Part shown: positions 1-9,273 of the stretch, piece after piece
Numbering within the stretch: the stretch's first letter is position 1
How the letters are laid out: the number at the start of each line of letters is the position of its first letter
From: Ktedonobacter racemifer DSM 44963
Lineage (GTDB): Bacteria > Chloroflexota > Ktedonobacteria > Ktedonobacterales > Ktedonobacteraceae
Length of the DNA: 64,000 nt
Direction of reading: 5' to 3'
Assembly: GCF_000178855.1 (NCBI RefSeq)
Contig: NZ_ADVG01000002.1
Location: forward strand, 1,860,001-1,924,000
Program-made: the position numbers and the translations under genes
The notes under the pieces: generated by a model
What the model saw: only the letters and a program-made list of their open reading frames with translations
What the model was told of the DNA's origin: nothing
Database searches by the model: none

Positions 1-501
1 CTGGCGAGCTTACAGCCAGCCTTCCAGACCAATGGACGTATCACCGCGGGGAACTCCTCCCAGATTAGCGATGGCGCCTCCGCCGTCCTCATCATGGAAC
101 GTAGTGTGGCCGAGCGCCTGGGCTATACGCCACGCGCGCGCTTCGTCGCCTTCTCCCTCGCGGGCGACAATCCCATCTACATGCTTACCGCGCCCATTCC
201 CGCCACGCGTAAAGTGCTGGCGAAAGCCAGCCTGACTCTGGATGAGATGGACCTGGTGGAAATTAATGAGGCCTTTGCCAGCGTTGTCCTGGCATGGCAA
301 CGCGAGACCGGGGCCAGCCTGGATAAGGTCAATGTCAATGGAGGTGCGATTGCCGTAGGTCATCCCCTGGGAGCCTCAGGCGCGCGCCTGACCACCGTCT
401 TGCTGCACGAGTTAGAGCGCCGCCAGGGTCGCTATGGTCTCCAGACGATCTGCGAGGGTGGCGGGATGGCCAACGCCATGATCATTGAGCGCCTCTCCTG
501 A
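1..501 (+). CDS. Thiolase (acetyl-CoA acetyltransferase), C-terminal part
   Basis: The reading frame is open from the first base, so the 5' end lies outside the window; 166 residues remain. It shows the thiolase C-terminal domain: NEAFA, then GGAIAVGHPLGASGAR with the catalytic His in GHP, and CEGGGMANAM with the second catalytic Cys. These residues support Claisen condensation or thiolysis of acyl-CoA in the cytoplasm. The nucleophilic Cys of the N-terminal domain is not visible. Degradative and biosynthetic thiolases cannot be told apart from this part. A stem-loop follows the stop codon, so it is probably the last gene of its transcript. Confidence 0.95.
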   Translation: MASLQPAFQTNGRITAGNSSQISDGASAVLIMERSVAERLGYTPRARFVAFSLAGDNPIYMLTAPIPATRKVLAKASLTLDEMDLVEINEAFASVVLAWQRETGASLDKVNVNGGAIAVGHPLGASGARLTTVLLHELERRQGRYGLQTICEGGGMANAMIIERLS

Positions 502-524
502 TCCCCTTCAGACAATATCTATAC

Positions 525-582
525 AGAAGGGAGCTAGCACACCTGATGATAGAAACGATGGGTGTACTAGCTCCCTCTTTTC
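525..582 (+). terminator. Hairpin terminator after thiolase
   Basis: An inverted repeat (about 16 pairs, around AGGGAGCTAG and CTAGCTCCCT) ends in a short T-run and begins 24 bases after the thiolase stop. Its form is that of an intrinsic terminator. Confidence 0.75.
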
Positions 583-746
583 TATCGCTATGCCAGCACA
601 AAATGTACTTCACCATGCCCCATTAGCCCACCCTCGCGCATCCTGGTTGTGAATCAGTGCTACAATACGAAACAATGATGCATGGTGCCACGTATATGAA
701 GCGAGTAACCAACCGACCAGAATAATAGACAAGGATAGACGCGCCC

Positions 747-1076
747 ATGACCACATATAATACCGATGATTGGATCGTTACAGAGGAGGGTTTATATATT
801 GCGACACGCGATTTTTTGATCCGTCGCGGCTATTGCTGCGCGAGTCGTTGTCGCAACTGCCCGTATATCAACTGGCGCGAAGATCCTACCTGGAAACCCA
901 TCCCGGCAGAACACGTCCGGCGTATGCGCGTCGCCCCACGTTCCCTGGCTGCTGCTCGCTTCCTTCTCAAGCAACATGAGGCGGCCCTGGCACGAGACCC
1001 GGAAACCAACCTCAATTACCATCAACGCATGGTCACCCACTATCGCGGCCTACTAGAGCACTGGCAGGAGCTCTAA
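747..1076 (+). CDS. Small Cys-rich protein, DUF5522-like
   Basis: 109 residues. The N-terminal half holds RGYCCASRCRNCPY, a four-Cys cluster after a basic Gly-Tyr pair, which matches the conserved core of DUF5522-type proteins. The C-terminal half is helical and charged without clear motifs. The four Cys suggest a structural zinc or metal site; no enzymatic role is known for the family. The ATG is preceded by AAGGA about 12 bases upstream. It stands alone, and a long hairpin follows the stop, between it and the convergent CHAP gene. Confidence 0.8.
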   Translation: MTTYNTDDWIVTEEGLYIATRDFLIRRGYCCASRCRNCPYINWREDPTWKPIPAEHVRRMRVAPRSLAAARFLLKQHEAALARDPETNLNYHQRMVTHYRGLLEHWQEL

Positions 1077-1086
1077 GAACAGAATA

Positions 1087-1139
1087 GAAGATGTGCAGTG
1101 CGCTGGCAGCCTGTGGCTGCCAGCACACTGCACATCTTC
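1087..1139. terminator. Long hairpin between convergent genes
   Basis: Two 25-base arms with one mismatch around a 3-base loop; the core is CTGGCAGCC-TGT-GGCTGCCAG. No T-run follows. It lies 10 bases after the plus-strand stop and about 60 bases from the end of the convergent CHAP gene, so it probably serves as a bidirectional terminator. A tail at 1145-1173 (GGCGAGCACC-ATA-GGTGC) forms a second mini-hairpin that recurs at 40823-40845. Confidence 0.75.
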
Positions 1140-1198
1140 TCCCCTGGCGAGCACCATAGGTGCGAGAAGTTAGAGCAAAAACATGTATATGAGATTAC

Positions 1199-2212
1199 TT
1201 ATACGGTGACGAAAGAGACACCTGAGCCAGGATAGGAGAAATCCCAGTAGGAGAGAATGCCAAAGCCGCCACCGGCCGCGTACCAGTTATAGTTACTGGT
1301 ATGCACCGTTCCATTGGCATTTATCGACTCAACAATTGCGACGTGGCCATAGCCACCTGCCCCTTGTACGCCGGGTTGTAGGACAATAATGGAGCCAACA
1401 GTTGGCATCGAAGAGACCTTCCAACCATAGGCGCGAGCCTGACCAGCCCACTCCCAGGCATTCCCATACCAGGGCACCCAGACGCCATGCAATTGGTGAA
1501 AGCGGTAGGCCGCCCAATAGGTACACTGACCCTGGAAGAAGTGATTACTCGTGCCATCTCCAAGCGTTGGACCTGTATTGGTCACGCCCGCATATGTTTT
1601 GTTTCCCGGATCAAAGCCATCCTGCGTTACCGCTGTAGCTGTAGCCGCCTGCGCAGGCAACGAGGCGCTATTGTCGCCTTTATTATCAAAGAGATTACTC
1701 AGGGATTTGGCAATGCCATTCGGACCTATCTGCGCGGGAGCCTGGGTCGCACTGACCGCCAATAGGGTACCTGCCATAATACAAATTAACAGCGCGGTGA
1801 CTGCGATATGCACTACCATGCGCCTCCCCTTAGGGGGTCGCATACCAGTTGAAGGCTTGCCAGAACCCGCGATGACGACCGGGACGCGCAGGGCCGTGGT
1901 ATTGCTCTTGGTGACCGAAAACTGGCCAGTCCTGCTCTGCACATCAAGAGAGAGCTGACGCGTCGCGCGAGGATTGACACCTGTATCAAATAAGGCACCG
2001 CTAGCTTGTGGGGTAGGCATAGACCCGGTCTGAAAATAGGGAGCCTCACTGGGTGCAAAGAAGTCTCTTGAATACTCATCCGTTGAAGCGGGACACTCGG
2101 GGAAAGCGGCTTGCTCTACATACGGTTCATTCCTTGCGCTGTTTGACAAGAATGAGCTGTTATCGTTGCGCTGTTGCGTAAACTTCTCTGATTTCTGATC
2201 CGTAGACGACAT
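1199..2212 (-). CDS. Membrane-anchored CHAP-domain hydrolase
   Basis: 337 residues. A 130-residue Ser/Thr-rich, mostly polar N-terminal part precedes one membrane segment at about 132-153, a linker, and a CHAP domain at about 218-337. The CHAP catalytic Cys is in FFQGQCTYWA (about C230) and the His in GGYGHVAIVE (about H290), with an Asn-rich stretch after it. CHAP enzymes cut peptidoglycan peptide bonds as amidases or endopeptidases. The type II topology places the catalytic domain outside the cell, with the unusual long N-terminus inside. AAGGAAA stands 8 bases before the ATG. It is monocistronic and convergent with the small Cys-rich gene. Confidence 0.85.
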   Translation of the reverse strand: MSSTDQKSEKFTQQRNDNSSFLSNSARNEPYVEQAAFPECPASTDEYSRDFFAPSEAPYFQTGSMPTPQASGALFDTGVNPRATRQLSLDVQSRTGQFSVTKSNTTALRVPVVIAGSGKPSTGMRPPKGRRMVVHIAVTALLICIMAGTLLAVSATQAPAQIGPNGIAKSLSNLFDNKGDNSASLPAQAATATAVTQDGFDPGNKTYAGVTNTGPTLGDGTSNHFFQGQCTYWAAYRFHQLHGVWVPWYGNAWEWAGQARAYGWKVSSMPTVGSIIVLQPGVQGAGGYGHVAIVESINANGTVHTSNYNWYAAGGGFGILSYWDFSYPGSGVSFVTV

Positions 2213-2488
2213 ACAATATTTCCTTCACTCTTCAAAACGCGCTGTTTTTTTCATTACCCAATATCCCAGCCCTTCAGCATCTTTTTTGACTTTACCCGAG
2301 TATCTCCATAAGGGTCAAGTTGACTTCGTATATGTAGGCATATAGTCCTAATACCTGCTAGCTTCTCAACCATAAGCTAAAACTTAGCAAATGCATGGAA
2401 ATCCTCTAAAAAAACGCTTATAGAAAGACAGATAGAGTCACAAGAGAGGGAAGCGCGCTGAGGGCGGGTCAAGCTAAAGGTTGTAGGA

Positions 2489-2494
2489 TATAAT
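2489..2494 (+). promoter_or_regulatory. Candidate -10 box of S53 operon
   Basis: A perfect TATAAT lies 62 bases before the chosen start of the first S53 gene; no good -35 is seen. The intergenic stretch 2213-2556 otherwise holds no recognisable gene. Confidence 0.4.
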
Positions 2495-2556
2495 AAGAGG
2501 GGTGGTCAATTTTTTTATACGTGGCAAGGTTTTCAGGAAGTGAGTACTCAAAAACA

Positions 2557-3897
2557 ATGATTTTCCGCGTGCGTCGCTACATACTGTTCTTGTTTCTCGT
2601 CTTCTTATTAGCAGCATGTACAACTACTGGTTTCTCAAAAAGTATGGATGGAGGGACCGCGACAGCTAGTTCTCAGCCATCAGCGGTACCAGGCTTTGCA
2701 GACCAGGCCATCACCACCTGTCCGGCAGAGCTTGCAAACTATCAAGGATGCCATACCCCCTATACCCTTCGCCAGGCATATGATGTAGAATCTCTTACCA
2801 AACAGGGATTCACCGGAAAAGGTCAGACAGTTGTGGTTATTGTCTCCTTTGGCAGTCCCACGCTGCAAAAAGACCTGGATGCTTTCAGCCGGCAATTTGG
2901 GCTACCTCAATCCCGTGTGCAAATCCTCTCACCACTAGGAACCGTGCCGTTCAACACACAGGACTCTGACATGGTGGGTTGGGCAACTGAAACAACCCTG
3001 GATGTGCAGCTCATCCATGCTATGGCACCCGAGGCCAATATCGTCGTGATGACAAGTCCGGTGAGTGAGACGCAGGGCGTGCAAGGACTGCCCGAGTTTA
3101 AGCAACTCGAAGAGTACGCGGTCAACCATCACCTGGGGCAGATATTTTCTCAGAGCTGGGCAGCATCTGAGGCTACTCTTGCCGACCAGGCTGGGCAGCA
3201 GCTCATCAAAAGCTACGCGGACTTTTACAAACAAGCAACCCTACAAGATCACTGGACGATCTTTGTGGGGACGGGCGATCAGGGCGCGACCGATTTCGCG
3301 GACCTGAACTCAACAAAGCTTGTTAATGCACGCAATGTGACCTTTCCCGCCGACGTTCCCTGGGTAACGGCTGTGGGGGGAACAACCCTTGCCAGCAGTC
3401 AAGGGGCAACTATAGAGCACGCCTGGTCTGGAAGCGGGGGCGGCTTTAGCAAATTTTTCGCGCAGCCAGACTATCAGAAAGCCCTGCCTTCATCCGTACA
3501 GGCGCAATCTGGGGGACAGCGCGGGTTGCCTGATGTCTCTGCGAATGCCGATCCCTCCACAGGTATGAGCTTCTATTATAACGGGAACTGGTCGCTAACG
3601 GGTGGAACCAGCGCGAGCACACCTGTATGGGCGGGACTGATGGCCATCGCCAATCAGCTCGCGGGCCATCCCCTCGGCTTCATCAACCCGACGCTTTATA
3701 GCCTGGCCCAGGGGGCGGGAGAGCAACAAAACTTTCATGATGTGACAATTGGATACAATAACAACCAGAGCACCAAAGGTGGAGAGACGGTAAACGTCAA
3801 GGGCTTTCAAGCGGTCCCCGGCTGGGACGCGGTCACAGGACTGGGTACTCCAAAGGGTTCTTCTCTGCTTCACAATCTGGCCGCGACCACAAAATAG
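2557..3897 (+). CDS. S53 (sedolisin) serine-carboxyl peptidase, lipoprotein 1
   Basis: 446 residues from the ATG at 2557. That start gives a clean lipoprotein signal (MIFRVRRY, hydrophobic core, LAAC lipobox); a GTG at 2521 in frame would add 12 residues. The S53 catalytic set is present: Glu and Asp in ETTLD (about E145, D149), oxyanion Asp in GTGDQGATD (about D241) and nucleophile Ser in GGTSASTP (about S352). A C-terminal calcium-site region (HDVTIGYN, then GWDAVTGLGTP) is also visible. Sedolisins are acid-active endopeptidases. It has only a short linker after the lipobox, so the usual ~180-residue activation prodomain is missing. It sits 8 bases upstream of a paralogue in the same operon. 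Confidence 0.93.
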   Translation: MIFRVRRYILFLFLVFLLAACTTTGFSKSMDGGTATASSQPSAVPGFADQAITTCPAELANYQGCHTPYTLRQAYDVESLTKQGFTGKGQTVVVIVSFGSPTLQKDLDAFSRQFGLPQSRVQILSPLGTVPFNTQDSDMVGWATETTLDVQLIHAMAPEANIVVMTSPVSETQGVQGLPEFKQLEEYAVNHHLGQIFSQSWAASEATLADQAGQQLIKSYADFYKQATLQDHWTIFVGTGDQGATDFADLNSTKLVNARNVTFPADVPWVTAVGGTTLASSQGATIEHAWSGSGGGFSKFFAQPDYQKALPSSVQAQSGGQRGLPDVSANADPSTGMSFYYNGNWSLTGGTSASTPVWAGLMAIANQLAGHPLGFINPTLYSLAQGAGEQQNFHDVTIGYNNNQSTKGGETVNVKGFQAVPGWDAVTGLGTPKGSSLLHNLAATTK

Positions 3898-3905
3898 GAG
3901 GAGTC

Positions 3906-5234
3906 ATGCGACTATCTAAACTACGAGGCGCCTGCATATTACTGCTTTTAAGCTTCATGCTGCTCTCCTGTGAGTATCCCGTAAGCACCACGGGTACATC
4001 GAATTCAGGGCAGGGCGATACCTCCGCCACGGGAAAAAATCGCTTCACCAACGTGAGTACGACCTGTCCCAAACCACTTGAGCGCATCTCAAGCTGCCTG
4101 ACGCCCTATAGCATGCGCCAGGTCTACGGCATCCAATCCTTGATCGATCAGGGCTTCACGGGAAAAGGGCAGACGATTATTGATATCGTCTCCTTCGGCA
4201 GCCCTACTTTGAAGGCAGACATGGATGTTTTCGACAAAGCGTTTGGCCTCCCACCCGTCAATCTCAAGGTCATTGCGCCTCTTAATATACCCGAGAAGGA
4301 TCCCCACGGTGACAAAGATGGCTGGGGCGATGAGACCACCCTGGATGTACAGATTATCCATGCCATGGCTCCCGAAGCCAAAATCGTTGTTTTGGTGAGT
4401 CCGGTAGCCGAGACCGAGGGCACCTTTGGTCTGCCCGAGTTCCGCGCGCTTGAGCAATATGTGATGGACCACAACCTTGGTTCTATTGTCTCCCAGAGCT
4501 GGGGCGCCTCCGAATTAACGCTCAAGGACAGTGCAGGCCAGCAAGAGCTTCAACAATGGGATACCCTCTTACAAAAGGGAACCACTAAGATGGGCATCAC
4601 CTACTTTAACTCCTCTGGCGACCAGGGCGCGACCGACTACGCGGATGATAACAAGAAGATGGGCAACGTGCCCGCGACCAGTTTTGCCGCCTCCTCTCCC
4701 TGGGTAACCGCTGTGGGAGGAACGACAGTAAACCGCAAAGCTGGCAACACAGCCGGAGCAAACGAGCAAGCCTGGAGTGGGAGTGGAGGCGGCTTCAGCC
4801 TCTTCTTTAAGATCCCCGATTTTCAGCAGGGCTTGTCAGCCAGTATTCAGCAGCAGCTACAAGGGCGTCGTGGTGTTCCCGATGTCTCAGGCGATGCTGA
4901 TCCCTATAGTGGCCTGGCCTTCTACCGCAAGGGTAACTGGAATATGGCTGGAGGCACCAGCGCCAGCGCTCCCCTCTGGGCCGCGATCATGGCGCTCGCC
5001 AACCAGGCTGCGGGTCACCCGCTGGGCTTTATCAACCCGACACTCTATAAGCTGGCGGCATCTGATCAGTATGACCACCTCTTCAATGATGTCATCCTGG
5101 GCAACAATACCAATCAGGGCGCCCGTGTCCGAGGCTATCCCGCCATCAAGGGCTGGGACCCCGTCACCGGCCTGGGCACACCCAAAGCCGATAAACTGGT
5201 TCCCGCACTCGTCAAGGCCATGAAAACTTCATAG
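3906..5234 (+). CDS. S53 (sedolisin) peptidase, lipoprotein 2
   Basis: 442 residues, a tandem paralogue of the gene before it. The signal peptide ends in LLSC (Cys 22), a lipobox. Catalytic residues: Glu/Asp in ETTLD (E143, D147), Asp in SSGDQGATD (D239), Ser in GGTSASAP (S352). The calcium-binding end has FNDVILGNN and GWDPVTGLGTP. AGGAGG lies just before the ATG and overlaps the upstream stop region, so translation is likely coupled. Like its partner it lacks a prodomain. Both are expected on the outer face of the membrane as secreted scavenging proteases. A 24-bp perfect hairpin after the stop closes the operon. Confidence 0.93.
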   Translation: MRLSKLRGACILLLLSFMLLSCEYPVSTTGTSNSGQGDTSATGKNRFTNVSTTCPKPLERISSCLTPYSMRQVYGIQSLIDQGFTGKGQTIIDIVSFGSPTLKADMDVFDKAFGLPPVNLKVIAPLNIPEKDPHGDKDGWGDETTLDVQIIHAMAPEAKIVVLVSPVAETEGTFGLPEFRALEQYVMDHNLGSIVSQSWGASELTLKDSAGQQELQQWDTLLQKGTTKMGITYFNSSGDQGATDYADDNKKMGNVPATSFAASSPWVTAVGGTTVNRKAGNTAGANEQAWSGSGGGFSLFFKIPDFQQGLSASIQQQLQGRRGVPDVSGDADPYSGLAFYRKGNWNMAGGTSASAPLWAAIMALANQAAGHPLGFINPTLYKLAASDQYDHLFNDVILGNNTNQGARVRGYPAIKGWDPVTGLGTPKADKLVPALVKAMKTS

Positions 5235-5257
5235 TCTTACACTTCAACTCACACGCA

Positions 5258-5309
5258 GAAATGGTGTTATGGTGGCCGGGCTGATGCCCGGCCACCATAA
5301 CACCATTTC
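5258..5309. terminator. 24-bp perfect hairpin after S53 pair
   Basis: Perfect 24-base arms around the loop TGAT, beginning 23 bases after the stop. There is no T-run beyond TTTCG. It is a likely terminator of the S53 operon. Confidence 0.75.
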
Positions 5310-5386
5310 GTTCCGCCTCAAAGCACGCTTGCACTTTAGGACTATGCACGCTATGCTACTCAAAAAGCATTTATTAGGGAAAAAGC

Positions 5387-6418
5387 ATGACAACAAACGC
5401 TCTCTGGACACCCATGCTTCTACTGGGCGGCCTGGTCGCCCTGCTTGGCTCGGTGCTAGTCGGATTCTTGGGCTGGAGGTATCGCCGTCGCACCTCGTTG
5501 AGTAGCCCTACTCTTACCGAGCCACCCAGGGATCTCTCGCCCGCGCTCAGTGGGATGCTACTGGCGGTCAATCCCAATCCAGGCTGGAAGCAGGTGCTTG
5601 CCACGCTTTTTGACCTGGCGCAGAAAGGGGTCCTCAGTTTTGCCGAGGTTCCCCCACCCAAATCTACACAGTATAAAATGTTTGCGCTCAGGAAACAGCC
5701 CTACGCAGGTGCACTCTCCGCCTCGGAACAGGGACTCCTTAACGTGCTCTTCGGCATAGAACGAACCGAGCTACCACTCAGTGAACTCTCGAAAGTGTAT
5801 AAACGCCAGGCCAACGCATTCACCACGCCGCTACGGGCTGAGCTACAGGCGCACGGCTTCCTCGACCCCGAACGCCAGCAGATACGCCAGAGCTTCGGGC
5901 GCGGGAGCATGGTGCTCTTCTTGCTCTCCCTGGTAGGCATTATCGCCAGTTTGCTTGTAGGTTCAACTTCGGTCATCTGGCCAATTGTTTTTCCCGCCCT
6001 GGGTCTGCTTGCCGTCAGCACGCTATCATTCTTCATTATGTTGTACTACTCTCCCCTGAGTGATCGAGGGGCCGAGGCCGCGCAGGCCAGCCACAGTTTT
6101 AGTGACCACTTGCTTGCCATAAGCACGAAGGCACATATGAACGTAGAGCCTGGCCTCTTTGACCGCTACCTGCCCTATGCCACCAGCTATGGCTTACTGC
6201 GCCAGTGGGTACGCTGCTTCCAGCGGCAGGAGCCAGCATCCATCCCGGCCTGGTTTACGCACTTTGAAACGGAGCGTGCGGAGAGCTTCAACGCCTTTAC
6301 CACCGTTATGGTCGCGGCACATACAACAGGGAGCACCGGGAGCGGGACGAGCAGCTATACTGGGACAACAATGAGTGGAAAAGTCGGGGGAGGTACGGCG
6401 AGCAAAGGAGCCAGCTAG
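5387..6418 (+). CDS. DUF2207 C-terminal-type membrane protein
   Basis: 343 residues. A membrane segment at about 7-29 is followed by a basic stretch (WRYRRR) and a cytoplasmic domain starting EPPRDLSPALSG, the hallmark of the C-terminal half of DUF2207 (YciQ-like) proteins. Two more membrane segments follow at about 172-215, then a helical region and a Gly/Ser/Thr-rich tail (GTSSYTGTTMSGKVGGG). The extracellular DUF2207 domain that normally comes first is absent, so this is a short form. Function is unknown for the family. AGGGAAAAAGC precedes the ATG. Confidence 0.75.
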   Translation: MTTNALWTPMLLLGGLVALLGSVLVGFLGWRYRRRTSLSSPTLTEPPRDLSPALSGMLLAVNPNPGWKQVLATLFDLAQKGVLSFAEVPPPKSTQYKMFALRKQPYAGALSASEQGLLNVLFGIERTELPLSELSKVYKRQANAFTTPLRAELQAHGFLDPERQQIRQSFGRGSMVLFLLSLVGIIASLLVGSTSVIWPIVFPALGLLAVSTLSFFIMLYYSPLSDRGAEAAQASHSFSDHLLAISTKAHMNVEPGLFDRYLPYATSYGLLRQWVRCFQRQEPASIPAWFTHFETERAESFNAFTTVMVAAHTTGSTGSGTSSYTGTTMSGKVGGGTASKGAS

Positions 6419-6451
6419 CTAGCTGGCTTTATAAACGGCGCGTAAGTACAT

Positions 6452-6521
6452 TGTAGGGTCCAAGCTTGCTTGGACTTTCTCGCGGAGGATAGCACAAGGC
6501 CATGCAAACATGGCCCCTACA
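6452..6521. repeat. Branched inverted-repeat element
   Basis: An outer stem TGTAGGG/CCCTACA encloses two inner hairpins, TCCAAGC-TT-GCTTGGA and GGCCATG-CAAA-CATGGCC. It lies between the convergent ends of the DUF2207-type gene and asd. It could act as a bidirectional terminator or be a small mobile repeat. Confidence 0.55.
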
Positions 6522-6534
6522 GCTATTAAGAGTT

Positions 6535-7617
6535 TTAGAGATCAGTCAGGAATCCCTGTGCATAGCAAAGTTCCGCGTTTAAGACGGAGCCGCCAGCCGC
6601 GCCACGAATGGTGTTGTGTCCCAGCACCACGAATTTGTAGCTAAAAATCGGGCAGGGACGGAGTCGACCCAGGACCGCGCTCATCCCCTTACCAGCGTCG
6701 CGATCACGCACTGTCTGGGGACGGTCAACCTCGCGCCGATAGATCAGCGCCTGCTCAGGAGCACTTGGGAGACCCAGCTGCTGTGGCAGGGGGCGATAGC
6801 CTTCCCAGACCGCGATAATCTCTTCAGGGCTTGCCTCGCGCTCCAGTTCGACGCTCGCGCACTCCAGGTGGCCCTCGCGTGTAGAGACACGCGTACAATG
6901 CGCGCTAACGGCCAGAGGAGCATCGACAAAGCCCTGGCCTTCCTGCCAGGAGCCAAGCATCTTCCGAGTCTCGCTCTCCAATTTCTCCTCCTCACCACCA
7001 ATATAGGGGATGACGTTATCGAGGATGTCATAGGAGGGCAGGCCAGGATAGCCAGCACCCGAGATGGCCTGCAAGGTTGTCAGGAGCACCTTGCGTACAC
7101 CAAAGGCATCCTGTAATGGCTTTAGAGCCATGGCCAGAGGGGTCGCCGAGCAGTTGGCATTGGTAATAATAAAGCCAGGCCAGCCACGCTCCTTGCGCTG
7201 GAAGGCGATGGCCGCGATATGATCCGCATTTACCTCAGGGATGAGCAGAGGTACATCGGAAGCCATGCGATGGTTCTTAGCATTACTAAAGACCGCCACG
7301 CCCGCGCGGGCAAAGGCCTCCTCAATATCACCTGCGACCTCGCCCGGCAGGGCCGAGAACACAACCTTGACGCCTGGTAACGCCTCCGGACGACAGGCCA
7401 CCACTGGCAGGGACGCGACCTCAGTGGGCATCTCGCTATTGGGCAGGCGCCAGCGCGTGGCTTCACTATAGGCACGCCCACCGTGCTGCTCGGAGGCAGC
7501 CAGGGCCACCAGTTCAAACCAGGGATGCCCCTGAAGCAAATCAATAAAACGCTGTCCAACCATTCCGGTCGCTCCCAGAACCGCGACCGGGATACGCTTG
7601 TGAGTCTGTGTAGCCAT
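6535..7617 (-). CDS. asd: Aspartate-semialdehyde dehydrogenase
   Basis: 360 residues, the usual length. It begins with the NADP-binding GATGMVGQRF and has the active Cys in NANCSATPLAM (about C156) and the His-bearing CTRVSTREGH. The sequence is of the archaeal/fungal type rather than the classic E. coli type. It reduces aspartyl phosphate to aspartate semialdehyde, the branch point to lysine, threonine and methionine. It is the last gene of the metX-metY-aspartokinase-asd operon, 60 bases after the kinase, so it should follow the SAM/T-box leader far upstream unless an internal promoter exists. Confidence 0.95.
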   Translation of the reverse strand: MATQTHKRIPVAVLGATGMVGQRFIDLLQGHPWFELVALAASEQHGGRAYSEATRWRLPNSEMPTEVASLPVVACRPEALPGVKVVFSALPGEVAGDIEEAFARAGVAVFSNAKNHRMASDVPLLIPEVNADHIAAIAFQRKERGWPGFIITNANCSATPLAMALKPLQDAFGVRKVLLTTLQAISGAGYPGLPSYDILDNVIPYIGGEEEKLESETRKMLGSWQEGQGFVDAPLAVSAHCTRVSTREGHLECASVELEREASPEEIIAVWEGYRPLPQQLGLPSAPEQALIYRREVDRPQTVRDRDAGKGMSAVLGRLRPCPIFSYKFVVLGHNTIRGAAGGSVLNAELCYAQGFLTDL

Positions 7618-7677
7618 ACTTACTTCCTAATATAAAACCGCTTGACACATCTTTTTTATCTTGTTATACTTTTTCTG

Positions 7678-9273
7678 CTAATGTAGGCTGGATGCAGGAA
7701 GAGTTTGCTGAGCTCCCGCGATATTCTTTCGATCCGTCTGAGGATCCTGCAATGAGAGAGCGCGAGACGCCGAGGTAGCAAGCGATGACTCTTTCGTGGT
7801 GGGCTGCACATGGCGCACCAGCGGAATAACGGGTGCGATCAGTTCACGATGCAGGCTGCGTAATGCGCGCACACTCGCCTTCTCCTCCACAATAAGCGTG
7901 ATTCCCTGCTCAGAGGAACCTTGAGCAATGACCAGGATGCGCTCATGTGCAAGCGCGGCGACAGCATGAGCGGGACTCATTGGATCTGAGACAAAGCCTG
8001 ACCCGATACAGGCGCAGGCAGCCAGGGCACGCCGACAACGCACCAGCCAATCACCCATATCATGCTGTAGAGCCGCGATAATAGAATCCGCTGCCTGTTC
8101 CTCCACGACAAACGAGAGGTGGTGACCCGAGGATGAACAAATAGCGATAGGCGCTGCCCCCACGCGTGCAGCGAGCTCAAAGACCTGGCCCGCATTCTCT
8201 GGCGCGCCAAACAGATTCGTGCTTTCCATCGTAATTAACGCCAGGTTGCGGCGGACGGTAATCGCTCGCGCCCCACTTAAGCCATTGACACCATTCACCA
8301 CTGGCCCAACCACCGTGCCACGCAGATGCGGGCGAAACGTGTTGCGTACCCGCACTGGAATGTTACGCGGGGCCACCGGAATCAAGGTGCGAGGGTGTAG
8401 CACCTTGGCGCCAAACCAGGAGAGGCGAGCCGCCTCAGCATAGCTCAAGTGCGGCAGTAAACGCGCGTTCGCGATCAAACGGGGATCCGTTGTCAGTACG
8501 CCATCCACATCGGTATAGATCGTGACCTCCTGGCAATCAAGGGCCGCCCCGATAACCGTCGCCGAGTAATCCGAGCCATTGCGCCCAAGCGTTGTAACAT
8601 AACCTATGAGGGTCCGACCAAGAAAACCGCAGGCAATAGGGGTCACCCCCTCTGCAAGCAGGGGATCAATCAGGGCATGCGCGTTTTCAGCGGTCTCTCT
8701 CGGCAAGGGCTCGGCACCCACAACGACTCCAAAGGGCTGAGTGCCATCATTAAGCTGAGGAGGTGTGGTGATGATAATCTCTTTCTGGATAGCCTGCGCG
8801 GCTGTTCCCAGGTCGCGCACAGCCGCGGCAACCAGCAAAACGGAGAGACGTTCGCCATAGGCCGCAACAGCCGCGGTACGCAGCGTGACATCTTGCCCCT
8901 GCTGGGCAACGAGTTGGAGCGCCTTCACATCTTGCTCCAGAGCTTCAAGAGTCGAAAGCAGGTTGCCCAGGAGTTGAGCCTGGTGCTCGCGCAGCTCCAC
9001 CACTTCGGCGGCAGCGTCAAAATGCTTCTGCTTTAACTGCTTTAGCTCGCGCGCGCACTCCTCATTCGTACCAGTACAGGCATAGCGGGCCAGGCGGAGC
9101 AATTGATCGGTCACACCTGACATCGCCGAGACCACCACAACAGGCGTGGGGCTATCCTTGCCACTTCGCGCTTCGACGACATGATCCGCCACAATCTTCG
9201 CTACCTGCCGAATACGCTCACCATTGCCAACAGAGGTTCCACCAAACTTGAGAACACAAACCGCGTGTTGCAT
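7678..9273 (-). CDS. lysC: Aspartate kinase with ACT domains
   Basis: 531 residues from the ATG at 9273, chosen because family members begin within a few residues of VLKFGGTSVG; in-frame ATGs at 9303 and 9318 are possible. The kinase core includes GRNGSDYSATVIG and YTDVDGVLTTDPR. The C-terminal third carries tandem ACT segments, usually the site of feedback inhibition. It phosphorylates aspartate as the first step of the aspartate family pathway. No homoserine dehydrogenase domain is fused and no hom gene is seen in the window. The symbol is used for the general function only; thrA- or metL-like naming cannot be decided. Confidence 0.92.
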   Translation of the reverse strand: MQHAVCVLKFGGTSVGNGERIRQVAKIVADHVVEARSGKDSPTPVVVVSAMSGVTDQLLRLARYACTGTNEECARELKQLKQKHFDAAAEVVELREHQAQLLGNLLSTLEALEQDVKALQLVAQQGQDVTLRTAAVAAYGERLSVLLVAAAVRDLGTAAQAIQKEIIITTPPQLNDGTQPFGVVVGAEPLPRETAENAHALIDPLLAEGVTPIACGFLGRTLIGYVTTLGRNGSDYSATVIGAALDCQEVTIYTDVDGVLTTDPRLIANARLLPHLSYAEAARLSWFGAKVLHPRTLIPVAPRNIPVRVRNTFRPHLRGTVVGPVVNGVNGLSGARAITVRRNLALITMESTNLFGAPENAGQVFELAARVGAAPIAICSSSGHHLSFVVEEQAADSIIAALQHDMGDWLVRCRRALAACACIGSGFVSDPMSPAHAVAALAHERILVIAQGSSEQGITLIVEEKASVRALRSLHRELIAPVIPLVRHVQPTTKESSLATSASRALSLQDPQTDRKNIAGAQQTLPASSLH

